Assembly: GCA_035222895.1 (NCBI GenBank)
Contig: JAVYIG010009920.1
Span: 1-64,000, forward strand
Direction of reading: 5' to 3'
DNA length: 64,000 bases
Origin: Strongylocentrotus droebachiensis
Taxonomy: Eukaryota; Echinodermata; Echinoidea; Camarodonta; Strongylocentrotidae
The translations under genes were made by a program, and so were the position numbers. Below the pieces are notes generated by a model. The model ran no database searches. It was not told the origin of the DNA and worked only from the letters and a program-made list of their open reading frames with translations. Positions within the stretch are counted from its first letter, which is position 1, and each line of letters opens with the position of its first letter. Positions 45,796 through 59,395 of the stretch are shown piece after piece.

Positions 45796-47070
45796 GAATT
45801 CTACAAGTTTTATTTGAGCCCTTCAGCCCACCGCACACTTATATTTCTATCCAAGGGTCATATTACACACAAACAAACCCCGAAAATAAATTTCCAGATA
45901 TATATATATTCCGCGGGTCACTTTAAAACAAAATCAAACAGAAAAGAGAATAAGGGAAAGAATTTTGTAATATTTTATTTCCAGGAATACACATGAACTG
46001 GAGTAACGCAATTGACAAAAGAATTATGAAATAAAATATTACCATCATCGAATGTCTGGGAATTACCAAAAGAAATTCCTGTTTAAGGCTCTTCTAATTA
46101 GCCCATGGTTTACAAATATAAAAACACATTTCAGAACTTTTACAACCATGAAATTAATAGCAGGGATGGGAACAATCATATTTTCAATTTTCAATAACAT
46201 TGCCCCCCCCCCCTGAAAGTTTGTATTTACACAAACATACATTTCATAACGAATAATGTGTCTTCTTTGTTAAAATGATATCAAAGCCTGGCCAAAATAA
46301 GCCTTTATAGACACTTAAATCCCCTCTTCTGTCCCTAGAGCTGGAATTCTATATTGTACTTGTGTGCGTATCCGTATCCAACTTTGTACTTTCCGTTCAC
46401 TTCTATAATTATGTAGCGCATGAGTATCGTACACAATAATAAGTATGTGGGGCAATACAAAAGCCTCTACGACCGGGGGTTACGCACACGAGAGTAATTC
46501 ATGAATATCCCTAATCTCTGTCTATTTTCCGTGCGTGTTCACGTATAGCGCGCAGACTGGTTGGACCGCGAATCGACGCAGAGCTATATATAACGTGGTA
46601 TCCCCCGGTTGATCTCGATGCGAAACGCTCGTCGATCGGCCATGTCTTATTTTCCGCCGGAGTCTATTATGCATCAGCTAATACTTTGCTTGTTCCTGAC
46701 TGGTATTGAGACAGACATTGACAGGAAGTATAATATTATGTTAGGAAAATATCTACATTATGTGGTAAGCCAAAATTCAGCGAGATGCAACCCCGATAAA
46801 AATGGTTATTTAACGTGTATATCCGACTCTTCAAATATTTTATTTTGCAAGTTTTTTTTGGTGTTTTTTTCACATTTTGAAACTTCACTCACTATTTATT
46901 GAATAGTACATTATAATGTTTATAGTTCTGGCTCAATATTCATGACGAATTCAATGTCATTAAATGAATCCTGAGCATAGCAGAAAGATGAGAACTGTGC
47001 CATGTTTTTGCTTATTACGTATTCATGAGGAGCAAATTCGTGCATACGATATGAATAAATGGAAGCGAAT
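45796..47070. other. intergenic
   Basis: No gene is supported. 46685-46709 repeats, exactly and in direct orientation, the 25 bp at 42938-42962 (core GCTTGTTCCTGACTGGTATT). Confidence 0.5.
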
Positions 47071-47093
47071 TCGCGCACGCTGCGGTCTGACTG
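47071..47093 (-). repeat. 23-bp inverted repeat, right arm
   Basis: Exact reverse complement of 42615-42637. Confidence 0.7.
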
Positions 47094-47730
47094 GCTATGT
47101 ATGTTCCTTTGTTTCACTTAATATTTCAATCGCAAGTCAATGCAGATTTCGAGTCATTACTAAAGTATATTTAAACTTGTCGAATATGTTTTCTGTCTGT
47201 TCTTTTGGATCTGACCCGCTCGTATAGGCTCCATGCTTAGCAATATCATAGTTGGTATAGAGGCTGGCAGCCTACCAGACTGGGTACCCGTAGGTACCTC
47301 GACTGTACCTAATCGTTAGTTCGCATCTCTTTTGGTTACGGGTCACTGTCTGTTCTTCAAGTGACGATTGAGGATGATCCATTACTGTTTCCGGGTGACG
47401 TTGCCGTTTGACAGTTAGGCCTGATTAATCAAGACAATCTCGTTGATTGATGTCAATTATCTCGGTGTTCCTGTTCCCCCAACACGCGCGCGCAAGCCAA
47501 AACAATTGGGACGAGAAATAAGCACCAGTCTGAAAGATTTTTTCTTCGCTATTCTTTGCGGTTGGAAAGCGATGGGCCATTCTATTGCTAAAATAACAAT
47601 AATTTTGTAGTTTAATTTCAGATTCACAAGATTCTCGATGCCGAATTCCAACAAGATTCCGCTTTATTATTCGTCAGCTTCATTACATCTGAAAAAATTC
47701 GACCGTCGAACGAAATAAAAATAGTAACTG
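47094..47730. other. intergenic
   Basis: Nothing recognised. Confidence 0.5.
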
Positions 47731-47734
47731 TCTT

Positions 47735-47990
47735 TTGTTGTCTTTCCTCTCTCTATCTCTCTCCTTATTTCCCTCCACATCTCTCTCTCTCTTCGTTATG
47801 TCTCCCCCCCCCCCCCCCACTCGCTCTGTATATACACTTTTCTCGTCTAGTAAATGTGTATCCCCCCCCTTTCCTCTCTCTCTCTCTCTCTCTCTCTTCT
47901 TCTCTTTCTCTCTCAGTCTCTCTCTTTCTCCTTCCCTCTGAATTTTCGATTCCCTCTTCTCTCTCTCTCTCTTCTTCAACATCTCTGTGT
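47735..47990. repeat. (TC)n-rich pyrimidine region with C-runs
   Basis: Several TC microsatellites separated by C-runs. Both-strand Ser/Leu and Arg/Glu frames here are artefacts. Confidence 0.9.
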
Positions 47991-50040
47991 CCCGCCATGT
48001 GTATCTTTCTTTTTGACACACACACATACCATACCGGCAGATCAATAAATATGTGGAGGTACAGGTGCGGTGTCCGTGCGAATAACAAATTGTCACAAAT
48101 ATGTTTTGACTCCATGTTTTATTCAACAATGGTGAGAGGTCACCACATACATAGCTTGTGTCCTTCGTCCATGTTAACTAGTATTATTCCCCGTTCCCGG
48201 TATCGGTCGGGCGCGTTAAGTCCTTTTGTATGCCTCTTGGTATTAGTATTTACATTTGTGGTAAGATGTTGAATACATAATTAAAGAATAGAAAAGGATA
48301 CAATAACTTGTGATGTGGAGCAGAATAAACTATGTATTATGCGGCCGGCGGCAAGTCGACCGAAACATGGTTGGAATAGCATGTATTGTCCCTCCAAATA
48401 ACGTCAATTAATGTCATCCACCACACAGGAAGCATGTTGACCTTGCTCGTTAATATCCCTTTGTCCAATAATGTCTTTATTACGACATAATCGTCGTCAT
48501 ATCCATATTAAATGATCTAAGAGGTTTCATGCATTGATAAATTGTTCTTTTGCATTAATTGGTTGGTGGGGGGGGGGGTGGGGAAGCGGGCTTTGACTAT
48601 TTCTTTTATATGAAAGTGGAAGCGAAATTAGTCTAAACAGCTTCATTGGTGAGTGTACTTGTTTGGTTTGAAATTTGCTTTAAAAGAGAGACAAGCAAGG
48701 AGATGTGTACAAGTAACAAAGAACGACAAAACAGTAAAGAAAAACAAAAGGAGTGCAAACAATACAGAAATAAATGTACGTAGTTGGAAAAGACCGAACA
48801 ACTAAAAATATAAAAGCTGAATAGAAACACAGAAACGAAGAAGCGAATAGGAGAAGGTGCTTGTACGAGTTCAAATTTAAAACAGAATATGACAGGAATA
48901 CAAGGAGACATTTTTTTAAATACTATATTCAAAACAGTATGACCTGTTCTGAACCGGGTCTGAACCGAGTGTCTTCCATAACATTCGGAGGTACTGGAAA
49001 CTTTAAGGTATATAGAGTTCACAGTGGTCCAGTCTTAACGCCCTTTTGAACTGGTGGGACTGGAAGGAGGGGAAGGAAACTCGGGAATTCCAAATCTGTT
49101 ACAGGGGTATTCCCCGGGGAGAATGCGTCACATCGCCTGGACCTGAATGAACCAAACAGAAGCAGAGGCTCCAAGAATTTTTGAGAAGCGACGAAGACAA
49201 ATTGATTTAAATTGAGAAAGAGATGAGTGTCGTATATAAGGAATTTGATTTTAAGTGTACGGCAAGGTAGATCAGTGACTAAGTAATATTTTCTGACTCA
49301 ACAATGTGGATCATCTGGCGAACATGGTGGTTTCGACTGTTCATTACGCTGAACAAGTTATTTTTAGACTTAAACAGATGATATTTTGATGAATTCGAAT
49401 CCAGGGGGGCTTCGAAAGAGGTTGAAATGATTCTCTACAACTACATATATATACTGTATGGTATAAGAAGTGGTCACTCGGGTCGTATATGCCTGAAATA
49501 TACCTTTCGGTGTGCAGAACCGAAACAAATATATTTGTTGCCCTCTTTCAATTTAAAATTCAATCCAACGCCCTCCCCCCCCCCCCCACACACACACACA
49601 CACCTTTGTAGCTAAATCTCCATAATCTGGTTTAAATGTTTATTTATCATGTGTATCTTGTCACGTATTTTAAAATTTTAATGCAAGCCTTTCAGTGAAA
49701 TAAAACGACGGCTTTTTGAACTATTTGGCCAATTCATGCATACCTTTCATGAATGTTCACATGACATGTATCGTAATTACTTCCATGTTTGCGTTTTTGT
49801 AAATACATAAGCATATTTTCTGCAATATGAATTTAGGCAGAAGAAAAAGTAAGTTGAAAATTAAATAATTTAATGTCGGAATATATTTTTGTGAAATATG
49901 AGTCAACTGTAGACCATGTTCAGAGCGAACACTGAACAAAAAAGTGAACTTTTATTTAGAGTCATAGGTCGTTCACCCCACCAAGAATAGCTTTTGTGAT
50001 TGTGGCGATGCACTTTAATAGAGCATGATGCAACAGATTC
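47991..50040. other. intergenic
   Basis: No supportable gene. A C-run with CA repeat lies at 49576-49602, and a G-run at 48567-48577. Confidence 0.5.
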
Positions 50041-50043
50041 TGA

Positions 50044-50262
50044 ATGGATAATGAGATAAATAAAGAGAGGGGTAGAAAAGGAGGAAGAGGGGGGAGAGAG
50101 AAGAAGAGGATGAAGGAGAAGGAGAAAAAGAAGAGGAAGATGATGATAAAGATGATGATGATTGAGGAGAAGAATAAGAAGAAGAAGAAGAAGAAGAAGA
50201 ATGGAAGGTGGTTAGGAAGAAGAAGGAGAAGAAGAAGGAAACAAAGAAGAAGAATGATAAGA
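50044..50262. repeat. purine-rich (GAA/GAAG)n tract
   Basis: Plus strand almost all A and G for about 200 bp. Open frames are low complexity. Confidence 0.9.
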
Positions 50263-53010
50263 AAATATTTGATATATTAGTATAGAAATTGATGTACAAT
50301 GCTAGCCATGCGCAAGATCGTTGGAGGAATGGACGAAAGAGGGGAAAGATAGGAAAGGGGTGGGAGAGAAAGAGAAAAAATGAGGAGATAATGAAGTCTA
50401 CAAAGGAATTGGTGGTAATAACAAGTAAAATACTTCCTTTCCTACAATCTCAATCATGAAGGGAACATGTGTATTGCAAGATATACATGTACGTGACGCG
50501 TAAACATAGAAAAGTCCATATTAAAATGTAGTGAAATGCAGTTGAAATCAGGCCATGAGCTTTTGAGAGAGTGAGAGAGAGAGAGAAACAAATATGGGAT
50601 CTGTCATTCAGACCCTGGTTTCACGGTCAATTTGGAATGTTTGAAAGCCAACTTTCAATCAAGTATACAATTTGATTTTGGTTCATTTCGTACCCTGATG
50701 TCTAGTCTCAACGCCAGCCGTCTGGGGCAATGTCCTGTCTCCTCTGGAGGTCGAGCTGGTGTAGATGAAAATATATTTCATTAAAACTAGACTTGACTAG
50801 AATAATTGTACGTCTTACGTCTTATTGCTTTAAAGTAGCCCCTGTAAGAGTCTTACAAATATGTTGAACTAAGCCGGGGTATCATAATTATAAACAACAA
50901 ACATGACAAGTCAGACAGATGTGAAACGCATTTTTTTTTTCTCGCGTTGTATACCATTGTACGCAGTTAAAGGAATTTCATTTAAAGAGGACTCATATTA
51001 GTTTAAAAGTCCAATGATTTGACTAAATACTACCAATAGCTACATTTGGAATAAGAGGCAAACCAAAATAATATCGTCGGGTACAAGTTTATCAAATTTT
51101 CGGGCAAAATGTACGAACATTTTGGTATATTTCACTCAATATTAGTCAAATTTTGCCCAACAAATATGGATCTTCCACTTTTTTTTACACGATATGGGTA
51201 ATATTATTGTTTACCCAGTTCTCTTATCAGTGAACATTCTCAATTTTACGTGCACGAATTCAAATGAATTTATTATGAATGGTTTTCAGAACAGGTATGT
51301 GGTATGCTGCTGCTTTAGGAGCCCATGTGCCAATACATTGTTATCTGTCATTTCTAAAATATTCGTAAGTGCATTAAGGTAAAAGAAAGGTCACAGTTAA
51401 TACAACACAAGCACATCAGCTTGAAGGAAAACAGGTCCGGTACGTACTTGTATCTATTCCGTGCTCTGTCTCTGCAGTAGCTGTTATTGACCGAGGTTTG
51501 TGGGTAAACATCAGTTTGTCTAAAGTATCAGCTCTTGGCGTTTTATCTGAGTTCAGTGTGGACAGTATACCCATTCAAGGGCTGATCTACAACTAAACTT
51601 TGTTTGTCGAACGATAAGAATACCATTCCATCATTAATTAACCTCTGGAACTCACATCAAGGTAGATCTTCGACACCAAACATGTGCGATAGCTTGAGGT
51701 GTTCATGTGATATAGGCCTACCGTATGATTGAATGGAATGCATAGAATATCCACACAAAAAGTATGTAGTAGTTTATTAGAAAGCCGCATGCGAGAAATG
51801 TTATTAACTGTATCCTTCCTCACATACACAGGGTATATCCGACGAGGTTACCAAACACACCCACATTCAATGATTTAATGACTGGATTATTCCTTTTGAT
51901 TGATTTGTTATCCTTCTTTTTGATATACTATATACAGATTCGTTAGAAATGTTTTATTTGTTTAATTTCTACAGTTATGTATAACTTTATTAGGTATTCC
52001 TATCGTAACACACTGTATACTACGATTGAACTTGAGCGACGCACATACAATAAAGAACAACACCAAACTGAATTCGTTGTCCAAAAAACAACTGCTTACA
52101 CTATATGCAAGCCAAGATCTTTGTCCGATGAAAATAATTATAATCTTGACCGAAGATAACCCTTGGTTAGGGATATCTCCGTTACCATGGAATCATACTA
52201 ACAAACATTATAAACTCACTTGTCAAAGTCAAGTGATTTCAATTTCGATAACATGAAATACATGTGATTGATGTGACGAATACCATAACCGTCATGACAA
52301 TGATTTAAAAAACGGTGTATTCTTAAAAGCAGTTTACGCCGCTTGCTCACATGAATGACATAAATGAGGATATCGATGATCATGTGCTGACGAAACCAAA
52401 TTAATACAATTCAAGATTAAGGCGAAATTGCCAACTTTTATCCTGGTTGGAATTTAGATTACTTTAGCTGCCTTTTTGGTATTTATAGAGGAATGGCAGT
52501 ATTAAGGCTTGTTCAGATATGTCGCGGTAAACTGCCGCAAAAAAAGCTGCCGTGAAGGGGTGTATTGCGCCTATTCATTTTGCCCTGCGTTTTAAGATAC
52601 AGAAATGTTAAGAGTATTTCATTGTATGTCATTATACACAAAATACTCCGCGATTTTTCCACGTGATATGTGAACGAGCCTTTATGATACTTAAACTTTA
52701 GTGTCAACTTAACGGGAGTTATTTAGATAACGAGATAAGACGACACATTTAAACCAAATTATACACAACGTGTTGAGTCTTAATGACTTGTTTAGTACTC
52801 TAACTGATGATAAGACATATCTTTCAGAATACATCATGGGAATATTATTCTTTGAAAACATTCTATTTTTTTCTGGGGTCACAAATATGACAACTACGAA
52901 AGCATTACTCGTCAGTTATGTAGCCAGAATTGTTTAGAAATATATTGCGCAATTATCAAAGCGGCAGGAAAAAGTGGGTTCTCAACGTTCAAATGTGTTG
53001 GGTCTTCTCT
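50263..53010. other. intergenic
   Basis: No gene, RNA or clear repeat recognised. A GA run lies at 50568-50587. Confidence 0.5.
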
Positions 53011-53014
53011 AAGT

Positions 53015-53215
53015 GGAGCCTTCATTTAACGTCCTATCCGAGGACGGAGTGCTTTCCATGGGGTTTTCCACTGAAACATAGCCTACGTCTAGGAACAGGG
53101 AAGTATCATGTTAGCACACAACGTAGACTTTGGTCATCTCCCTGGGTTACATTCGAACCGATGATCTTTGGTTCGACAGGCAGGCGCTTTACTGGCTGAG
53201 CCAAACCGTCTAACT
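53015..53215 (-). mobile_element. tRNA-derived SINE (minus)
   Basis: On the minus strand TGGCTCAGCCAG (53203-53192) fits an A box, and GGTTCGAATGT (53159-53149) fits a B box. They are about 32 bp apart, as in tRNA-type pol III promoters. Downstream the body contains CCGTCCTCGGATAGGACG (about 53047-53030), a motif I associate with conserved SINE central domains. A full tRNA fold is not evident, so this is a SINE rather than a tRNA gene. Confidence 0.65.
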
Positions 53216-54435
53216 TTTTATTTGTATATCTGGGTTTTTTTTTAAAGAATTTGGTGAATGATATTGTCAGAATTACTCAACGAATTACGTGATGATATAA
53301 AGACAACAAAATAATTATCAGTCACAAAGAATGCAATGGGATCCCTAATAAATAAGTCAACCCAAACTTTATTTTTGTGTAAGCTAAAAAACAAAATGTA
53401 TAAATGTCCTAAGAATGCCAAACCATACGCAGGTTAATACAACGAACCCAGACTTCCAAATTACAGGTGGAAGAAATCACTTACATACCTCCCGACTGGT
53501 TCCTCAAACCATTTCCAGGCACATCTTAATTCGGGTAGGCTGTCGTTTGGCAGTCGGGTTTAATTTCCTCCAGGATAGAGTCAGACAGAAAACAGAGCAG
53601 TCTAGAACACTGAACAGGAGATTGCCATTTTTTGCAACATAGTAGCAAGGTAAAGGTTTAAAATGCATTAATTCGAATCTGAGCTCGGGTGATGGAACAG
53701 TTTTTTAAGAGAAACTGGCTAAGATTGGTTCTGATTTTTTGTATAATTTTTTTGTTTTGTAGCATTGTTTTATTGTATTCATTCAGTACAAAATATATAA
53801 CAAACAAACATACAGCTTCATTGATTTACATATCATATCAAAATATAAAGAAAATTGTACATCTCTCAAAAAATACATAAGATATTCAAATTAATTATAC
53901 TTAACGAATATTATAAATCAAAGAGTTACCTACAGACAGACAGACACACCACACACGCTCACATGCTCAGACACACATACAAACTTACATATCTCCCTCC
54001 CCCCTTCATTCCAAAGCTCAACAAATCCCCCTCCCTTCCCGAGCATTCGCATCTACATATTTGTTGGAAATCCTGTCTCTTCCTTTTCTTTAAGACCAAA
54101 TTATATATTTAAAAAAAAAAAAAAAAAAGTCTGAATCTGAATGTAGTGGATTGATCGGTGATTTAGATTGCAAAATCTTAAATGATAAAGTTGGGTTCAA
54201 GTCATGCCATTGCATCGTAACATAAACTGTTTAGAAGCATTTAGGACAGGTTGATTGCCTAGAACATGAGAATTGGTGTAAATTGTGAGATTTTGGTATA
54301 ATTAAAATGATATGAGAAATTTAGCTCAGTCTTGGTGAAAGTCACATGCACTTTACATGGAAATGTGGGTTTGGGACCACACACACAATTTGTAGCATGA
54401 AAGTTTGGTTTCAATTTATTGAAAGTTCATGTTAA
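53216..54435. other. intergenic
   Basis: AT-rich, including a CAGA/CACA-rich patch at 53934-53990 and a poly-A at 54110-54127. No gene is seen. Confidence 0.5.
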
Positions 54436-54624
54436 AGGTAATACAAAGTTTTGGTATGGGGTCATGAATTTTGTTCAACTTTCCAGCAATTGTTCGTCAA
54501 ATTATTAGTATGAGGGCATTGGGGTGGTTAGAAAGCAAACCATTTCATGGAACAGTTCTACTATGACGCATTGACTAAAAATATTCTTTACTTGAACAAA
54601 CCTTCTCTTTAAGAATACCTTTAA

Positions 54625-55383
54625 CCATAATAAGGCCGGGCTATTTGAAGTCTTACTACGGCCGGGGGGGGGGCATTATGCCCCCCCCCCTAAGATCTCG
54701 GCCGTGAAACGGCCGATCTCCGCGAAAATTTGCACGCATGTCAGGTGAAGTGTATAGAACAATATGATAATTTCAATTTTTTGAAAAAATTCCCTCATTT
54801 GCATATTTATGGTAATTTATGCAAATAACGTCATAAAATCATATTTTTACCCATAAATCCTATATTATTCATATTTAAGCATTCTTTTTCACTACATATA
54901 TTCATTAGACCATTTGGAACAATAATACGACAAAAAAAATTGGAAGAGCCAGCTTATTCCTTATGTTATCTCTTGTTTTGATAATTTCTTATGTATTTCA
55001 TTGTTTTTTTAACTTATTTATGTTATTGTTGTTTTTTTTCATTTCTTCCTACAATTCAACTATTTTGACTCCCAAAGCAACCACCTAAACTTTAAACAAG
55101 ACCCAATAACCAATGTTTGATCTATTTTTAGGAAAAATGACATTTCCATATGTTTTGTACACAAATCACAAAAATGAGCAATTTTCGGGCTGACATGCAA
55201 AGACAAAAGGTCACGTGACCTTGTAACTATAGGTCCGATTATTTATTTTTATTTTTTTTAAAGATGCGCAAGAATCTAAAGAAAAAAGTCAGCGAGCGGC
55301 GAGGCGCCATCCATATGGGTTCTCGAACAATCAGAAAAATCGTGGAGGGGGGGCCATAATGCCCCCCCCCGGCCTTATTAGGG
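54625..55383. mobile_element. piggyBac-like MITE (CCNTAATAAGGCCGGG ends)
   Basis: TTAA flanks both sides (54621-54624 and 55384-55387). The left end CCATAATAAGGCCGGG and the right end CCGGCCTTATTAGGG are inverted repeats differing at the third base. CC-starting ends plus TTAA duplication match the piggyBac superfamily. Just inside each end sits a G-run/C-run palindrome around CATTATG or CCATAATG. The 759-bp interior is non-coding and A/T-rich. Confidence 0.85.
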
Positions 55384-55389
55384 TTAAGT

Positions 55390-57708
55390 TAAGCTTCGAT
55401 TAAGAATGGTCACGGTGTTAACACCAGAGCGGAGTCTCCCATTTCCTTTCTGATCCCCCTGTTCCGCCCCACCATCCCAACTTCCAGAGATAGACAAGTT
55501 TCTGAAAACAAGGATCAAGGCTCTAGCATTCGATGGTCATAAATTGATTACTACTACGCATGATCCCATGATCCTTTAATGAGTTCATGTGTGAGTTGTC
55601 AAATCGGTGCATTTGGGGTGCCATGTTGAATGTCGGGTAGGCGTTGGCTTCAACAGATAGCGAATGGCCGAGGAATCGTCTTTCACTTTAACACCGTGGT
55701 AATGATGAATCATATAAATACTACTTTCATTCACACATATCACTGACTGTCAGTGATAGATTACTTATTACTTAATTGTTTGGGGAAGGTGAGTTCGAGT
55801 TATGTTGTCTACATGTGCACATATTGAAGAAAATGGAATTCGCTTTATACAGAGATAAACTATTTTAAACTATATAAAGTGGTAGAATGAAGGTAAAATA
55901 GAAAGGGCGGGAATTGTGTACAAATCATAATTATAAACTGTTGGCATATACAGGACGTGTAATAAAAAGAGAGTATAAATCGTTTAATACTAAATATATA
56001 CAAATCATATAGCAGAGAAAGTAAGATGTAAGATGCCAGTATAAAAAATGATAATCATAATACTTTCCAGTTTTAAGAAAGCTATAATAACAGATGATGA
56101 GAGTAAATTAAGTTTAGTAATACAATATCAAGTAACCTGCACTTCTGGGTCGATGACAGGTTATGCATGACTAGGGTAATAATATATGGGTCTGACTGGA
56201 AAGTCTGCCCTGAGGCGAGTAGGTGTCAAATGAATTGCTAAGGAGGCACGCGAATATTGAAGAAGTTTATAGACAAAGTGACGATTGCTTCCTACTATTT
56301 TGTCCACTCCCTCTCGCTCTTACTTCGTATCTATATGCATTTTTATGTATCTGGAGGTCTCATTCACTTATTATGTTCTCTTTTAAAGAAATACGTCTTA
56401 CGAATTGATTTTAGGTAATTTTCTTATTGAACAAATGTTGGTTACGTTTCTCTTAAATTTGTATATTCCGTGTCAATATTATCAGATGACCCGTCATTAG
56501 TTAAAAACGATATCTATCTGTTTATGTTTATTATGATACCATACAAATTCGGTTTCCCGTTTCCAGTAGTCTATTATGCAAGTATGCAGTATTATGTTAT
56601 ATCATTGTGTCTTCAAATTTGTTTTTCATATTTCCCTTGAATGCAACGATGTTTCAATTTGGGTGGTATCATTATTGCCATTCGAAGATCTCAAACGTAG
56701 TATACCATGCTAGATGACATCCCACGGGGTGGTTAACGTCGCTTAAAGTCGCACATCATTCATGATTTTGAGGTATATAATTTGGTGTATCCCCATAATC
56801 CCATAAAACGCTCCTCCGGGTTGTCTATTCATCGTGGACATTAGCGAGCAATAAATTGATTCCATGCATGTCGAGGCGGTCAGGTGTTTCAATTTTGCCA
56901 GGAAGATTGTGGCCAATGTGGGTGCTTTCCACTCTCAGCCCGGCGCCTTGGTCGAGACGACGCCAGATTTCGGCGGTTTGGCGAGTTTGACCATGCGAAT
57001 CCTTTGGGGGTGATGATCTGATCGTGTGGTCGCTAGAAAAGAAAATAGTTTTGATAACATAGCAATGTATGTCCGTAAGCACCTCGGAATCGGCGAAGCT
57101 TGGAGGAAGACCACCACAAAGCAGGTTACTTTGTACTGCATAATTGGACTAACTATTCTGTGCGGCTCGATAATGCACAAGTTACCAATATGTCCATGCC
57201 AATACCAACTCAAATAGTTCATTCAACTTCCGTTAAATTCAAACCATCCATTCAATGAGATCTCATAAAGTTCACAATATAATCTTATGATTAAAAAAAC
57301 TCAGCCTTAAACATTAACCGATTGTTTAGATATGCCGTTGAAATTTTCTCTGCAAAATAATAATATTAACAGTAAAGGTTGTTGATCTTAAACAAGTTAA
57401 AAGTGGCGTGATATCTTAAGAAGAAAAAAAATCACCTGATTGGACCAACAATTTATTGAAAGATCATGTTGAGGTTTGCGTATTGGTCTTGATGGGAATG
57501 CACAGGTTGGAACACCCACGTGTGTCTCGAAGGTCACCTGACGTCTCGCAAGAGTTCTCCCTGTGTCCAAGCACTATGGTGTCCGATAGATCACCGACAG
57601 AGGAACCTAGAGTAACTTACTAATCCTATTAGCATTTGAAAAGAGAGAAGCTTTAGAAAACCCACACCCTCATTATCAATTATCTTTGGAGAAATGTCCC
57701 CTTTTCAG

Positions 57709-57740
<32 letters not shown>

Positions 57741-57885
57741 GCTTTCTTTCTGTCTTTTTCTCAACCCCTTCCCGCTATGTTTCATCTCCACATGATGTGT
57801 CGGAAGCCGGAGCAACAGCTAATGAACTTTTTTCCGTGGATAGGATATAGGCCTATGCAAACTGATAAGGACTTAATAAACGCCT
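55390..57885. other. intergenic
   Basis: No supportable gene. There is a (TC)n at 57711-57737. A 95-codon minus frame at 56935-57222 has no recognisable domain. Confidence 0.45.
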
Positions 57886-57888
57886 TTG

Positions 57889-57981
57889 GTAAGGCATTAA
57901 TCCTCATTACCAGGTCCCTTGGAGATGACCTAAAGCCTTTCTGATTGCTTTAATACTTACAAGCATTTTTGCTTTCTTAGT
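57889..57981 (+). mobile_element. SINE body/tail fragment
   Basis: It aligns with 62487-62581 downstream of the tRNA-like head there: GGTAAGGCATTAA / GGTAATGCATTAA, TCATTACCAGGTCCCT / TCATTACCAAGTCCCT, then TGATT, CTTACAAGCA and TGCTTTCTTA. The pol III head is missing. Confidence 0.7.
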
Positions 57982-58310
57982 AGTCACGTAAAATAACCAC
58001 CACTAACCAGCACCAACAACTGTATAAAAACGTGGCAAATGTATAGATTCCTTCGTGTAAAAACTACGAAGTGGCAGTAGTAGAAAAAGAAGTAGCCAGA
58101 AATTGCATACCTTACGTGTGAACTTCATAGAAATAAAGCATCCAATGCACACAAGATAAAATAGCGGCAGACAAAATATCAAGTCGGGCAAGTCTCGCTC
58201 ATAATTCGAACTTTCTCAAACAATCCAACCAAAACATAAATCAGAAGTTTGTTTCCTGAAGAGGTCAGATCTGTTTCGCACGTCCTTCATTCAGCCGCCT
58301 TGCCTCGTCG
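57982..58310. other. intergenic
   Basis: Nothing recognised. Confidence 0.5.
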
Positions 58311-58313
58311 CCA

Positions 58314-59395
58314 GACTAGCTGACGTGTAAGGTGAAGTAGCCCAAGATTTACGATACAGTACTTCACATAAATGTAGGGTTACAACGAATGTTCGACCGT
58401 GGTTCTTGGTCACACGAATGGAATACCAGAGCGGAAGTTCGAGAACTTTAACTTCGAGAACTTTAACTTCGAGAACTTCAATTTCGAGAACTTCGAGAAA
58501 TGTTCCGGTCCAAATGTGAAAGATTTGTCAAACGCTTTGTACGGCTAGTAGAAATGTTACGGTCAAAATGTGAAAGTTGTGTCAAATGCTTTGTACAGCT
58601 GGTAGGTTTGATACGATATTTAGATAATTTTAGAAAACATACATGGTGTTTATTCAGTCTAACTGACTTGTAAGTTGAATTAGCCCCAAGATTTATGATA
58701 CAGTACTTCACATAAATGTAGGGTTACAACGAATGTTTGACGGTGTTTCTCGCATGGTCACACGAATGGAATATCCAAGCGGATGTTCGAGAAATTTAAA
58801 TTCGAGAACTTCGCGAAATTTTCCGGTCAAAATTAAAAAGATGTGTCAAGCGCTTTGTATAGCTAGTAGGTTTGGTTTAATAACTTCGAAAAATGTTACG
58901 GTAAAAACTTTCAAGATGTGTTAAATGCTTTGAACAGCTAGTAGGTTTGATAAGATATTTTAGATAATTTTAGAAAGCTACAAGGTGTTTATTCAATCTA
59001 CTTGACAGACATGAAAAATGAAGTAGCCTAAGATATATGATACAGAAGTACTTCACATTCATGTAGGGTTACACGAATGGACTACTCGATCGTAAGTTCG
59101 AGAACTTAACTTCGAGAAATGTTCCGGTCAAAATTTGAAAGGCTGCGTCAAACCTCTTTGTATAGCTAGGTTTGTTTAACTTCGAGAAACGTTACGATCA
59201 AAACTTGCAAGATGTGTCAAATGCCTTATACAGCTAGTAGGTGTGATACGATATTAAGATCATTTTAGAAAACATACATGATGTTTATTCAATCTACTTG
59301 ACATGAAAAGTGAAGTAGCCCTAAGATTTATTATCTAGTACTTCACATTCATGTAAGGTTAATCGGTCCTGGTCATGGATTAATGTATTCGAGAA
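58314..59395. repeat. tandem repeat, four units of about 300-350 bp
   Basis: Units start near 58314, 58660, 59000 and 59297. Each opens with a CTAGCTGAC-like word, GAAGTAGCC, AAGATTTA, then AGTACTTCACAT and ATGTAGGGTTAC, followed by TTCGAGAA words, a GTTCCGGTCAAAAT-like block and an AGCTAGTAGGTTTG block. Divergence rises toward the right. The first unit has a short internal expansion of AACTTCGAGAAC. Confidence 0.9.

Noticed and set aside
50015..50299. Ser-rich and Lys/Arg-rich frames
   Set aside because: They are translations of a GAA-rich tract.
53140..53215. tRNA gene on the minus strand
   Set aside because: Same reasoning: pol III boxes with a SINE-like body and no clear cloverleaf.
54438..54620. 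Small element with AGGTA ends next to TTAA
   Set aside because: Only about 5-8 bp of inverted end match could be seen. It is too weak to call separately from the neighbouring piggyBac-like MITE.
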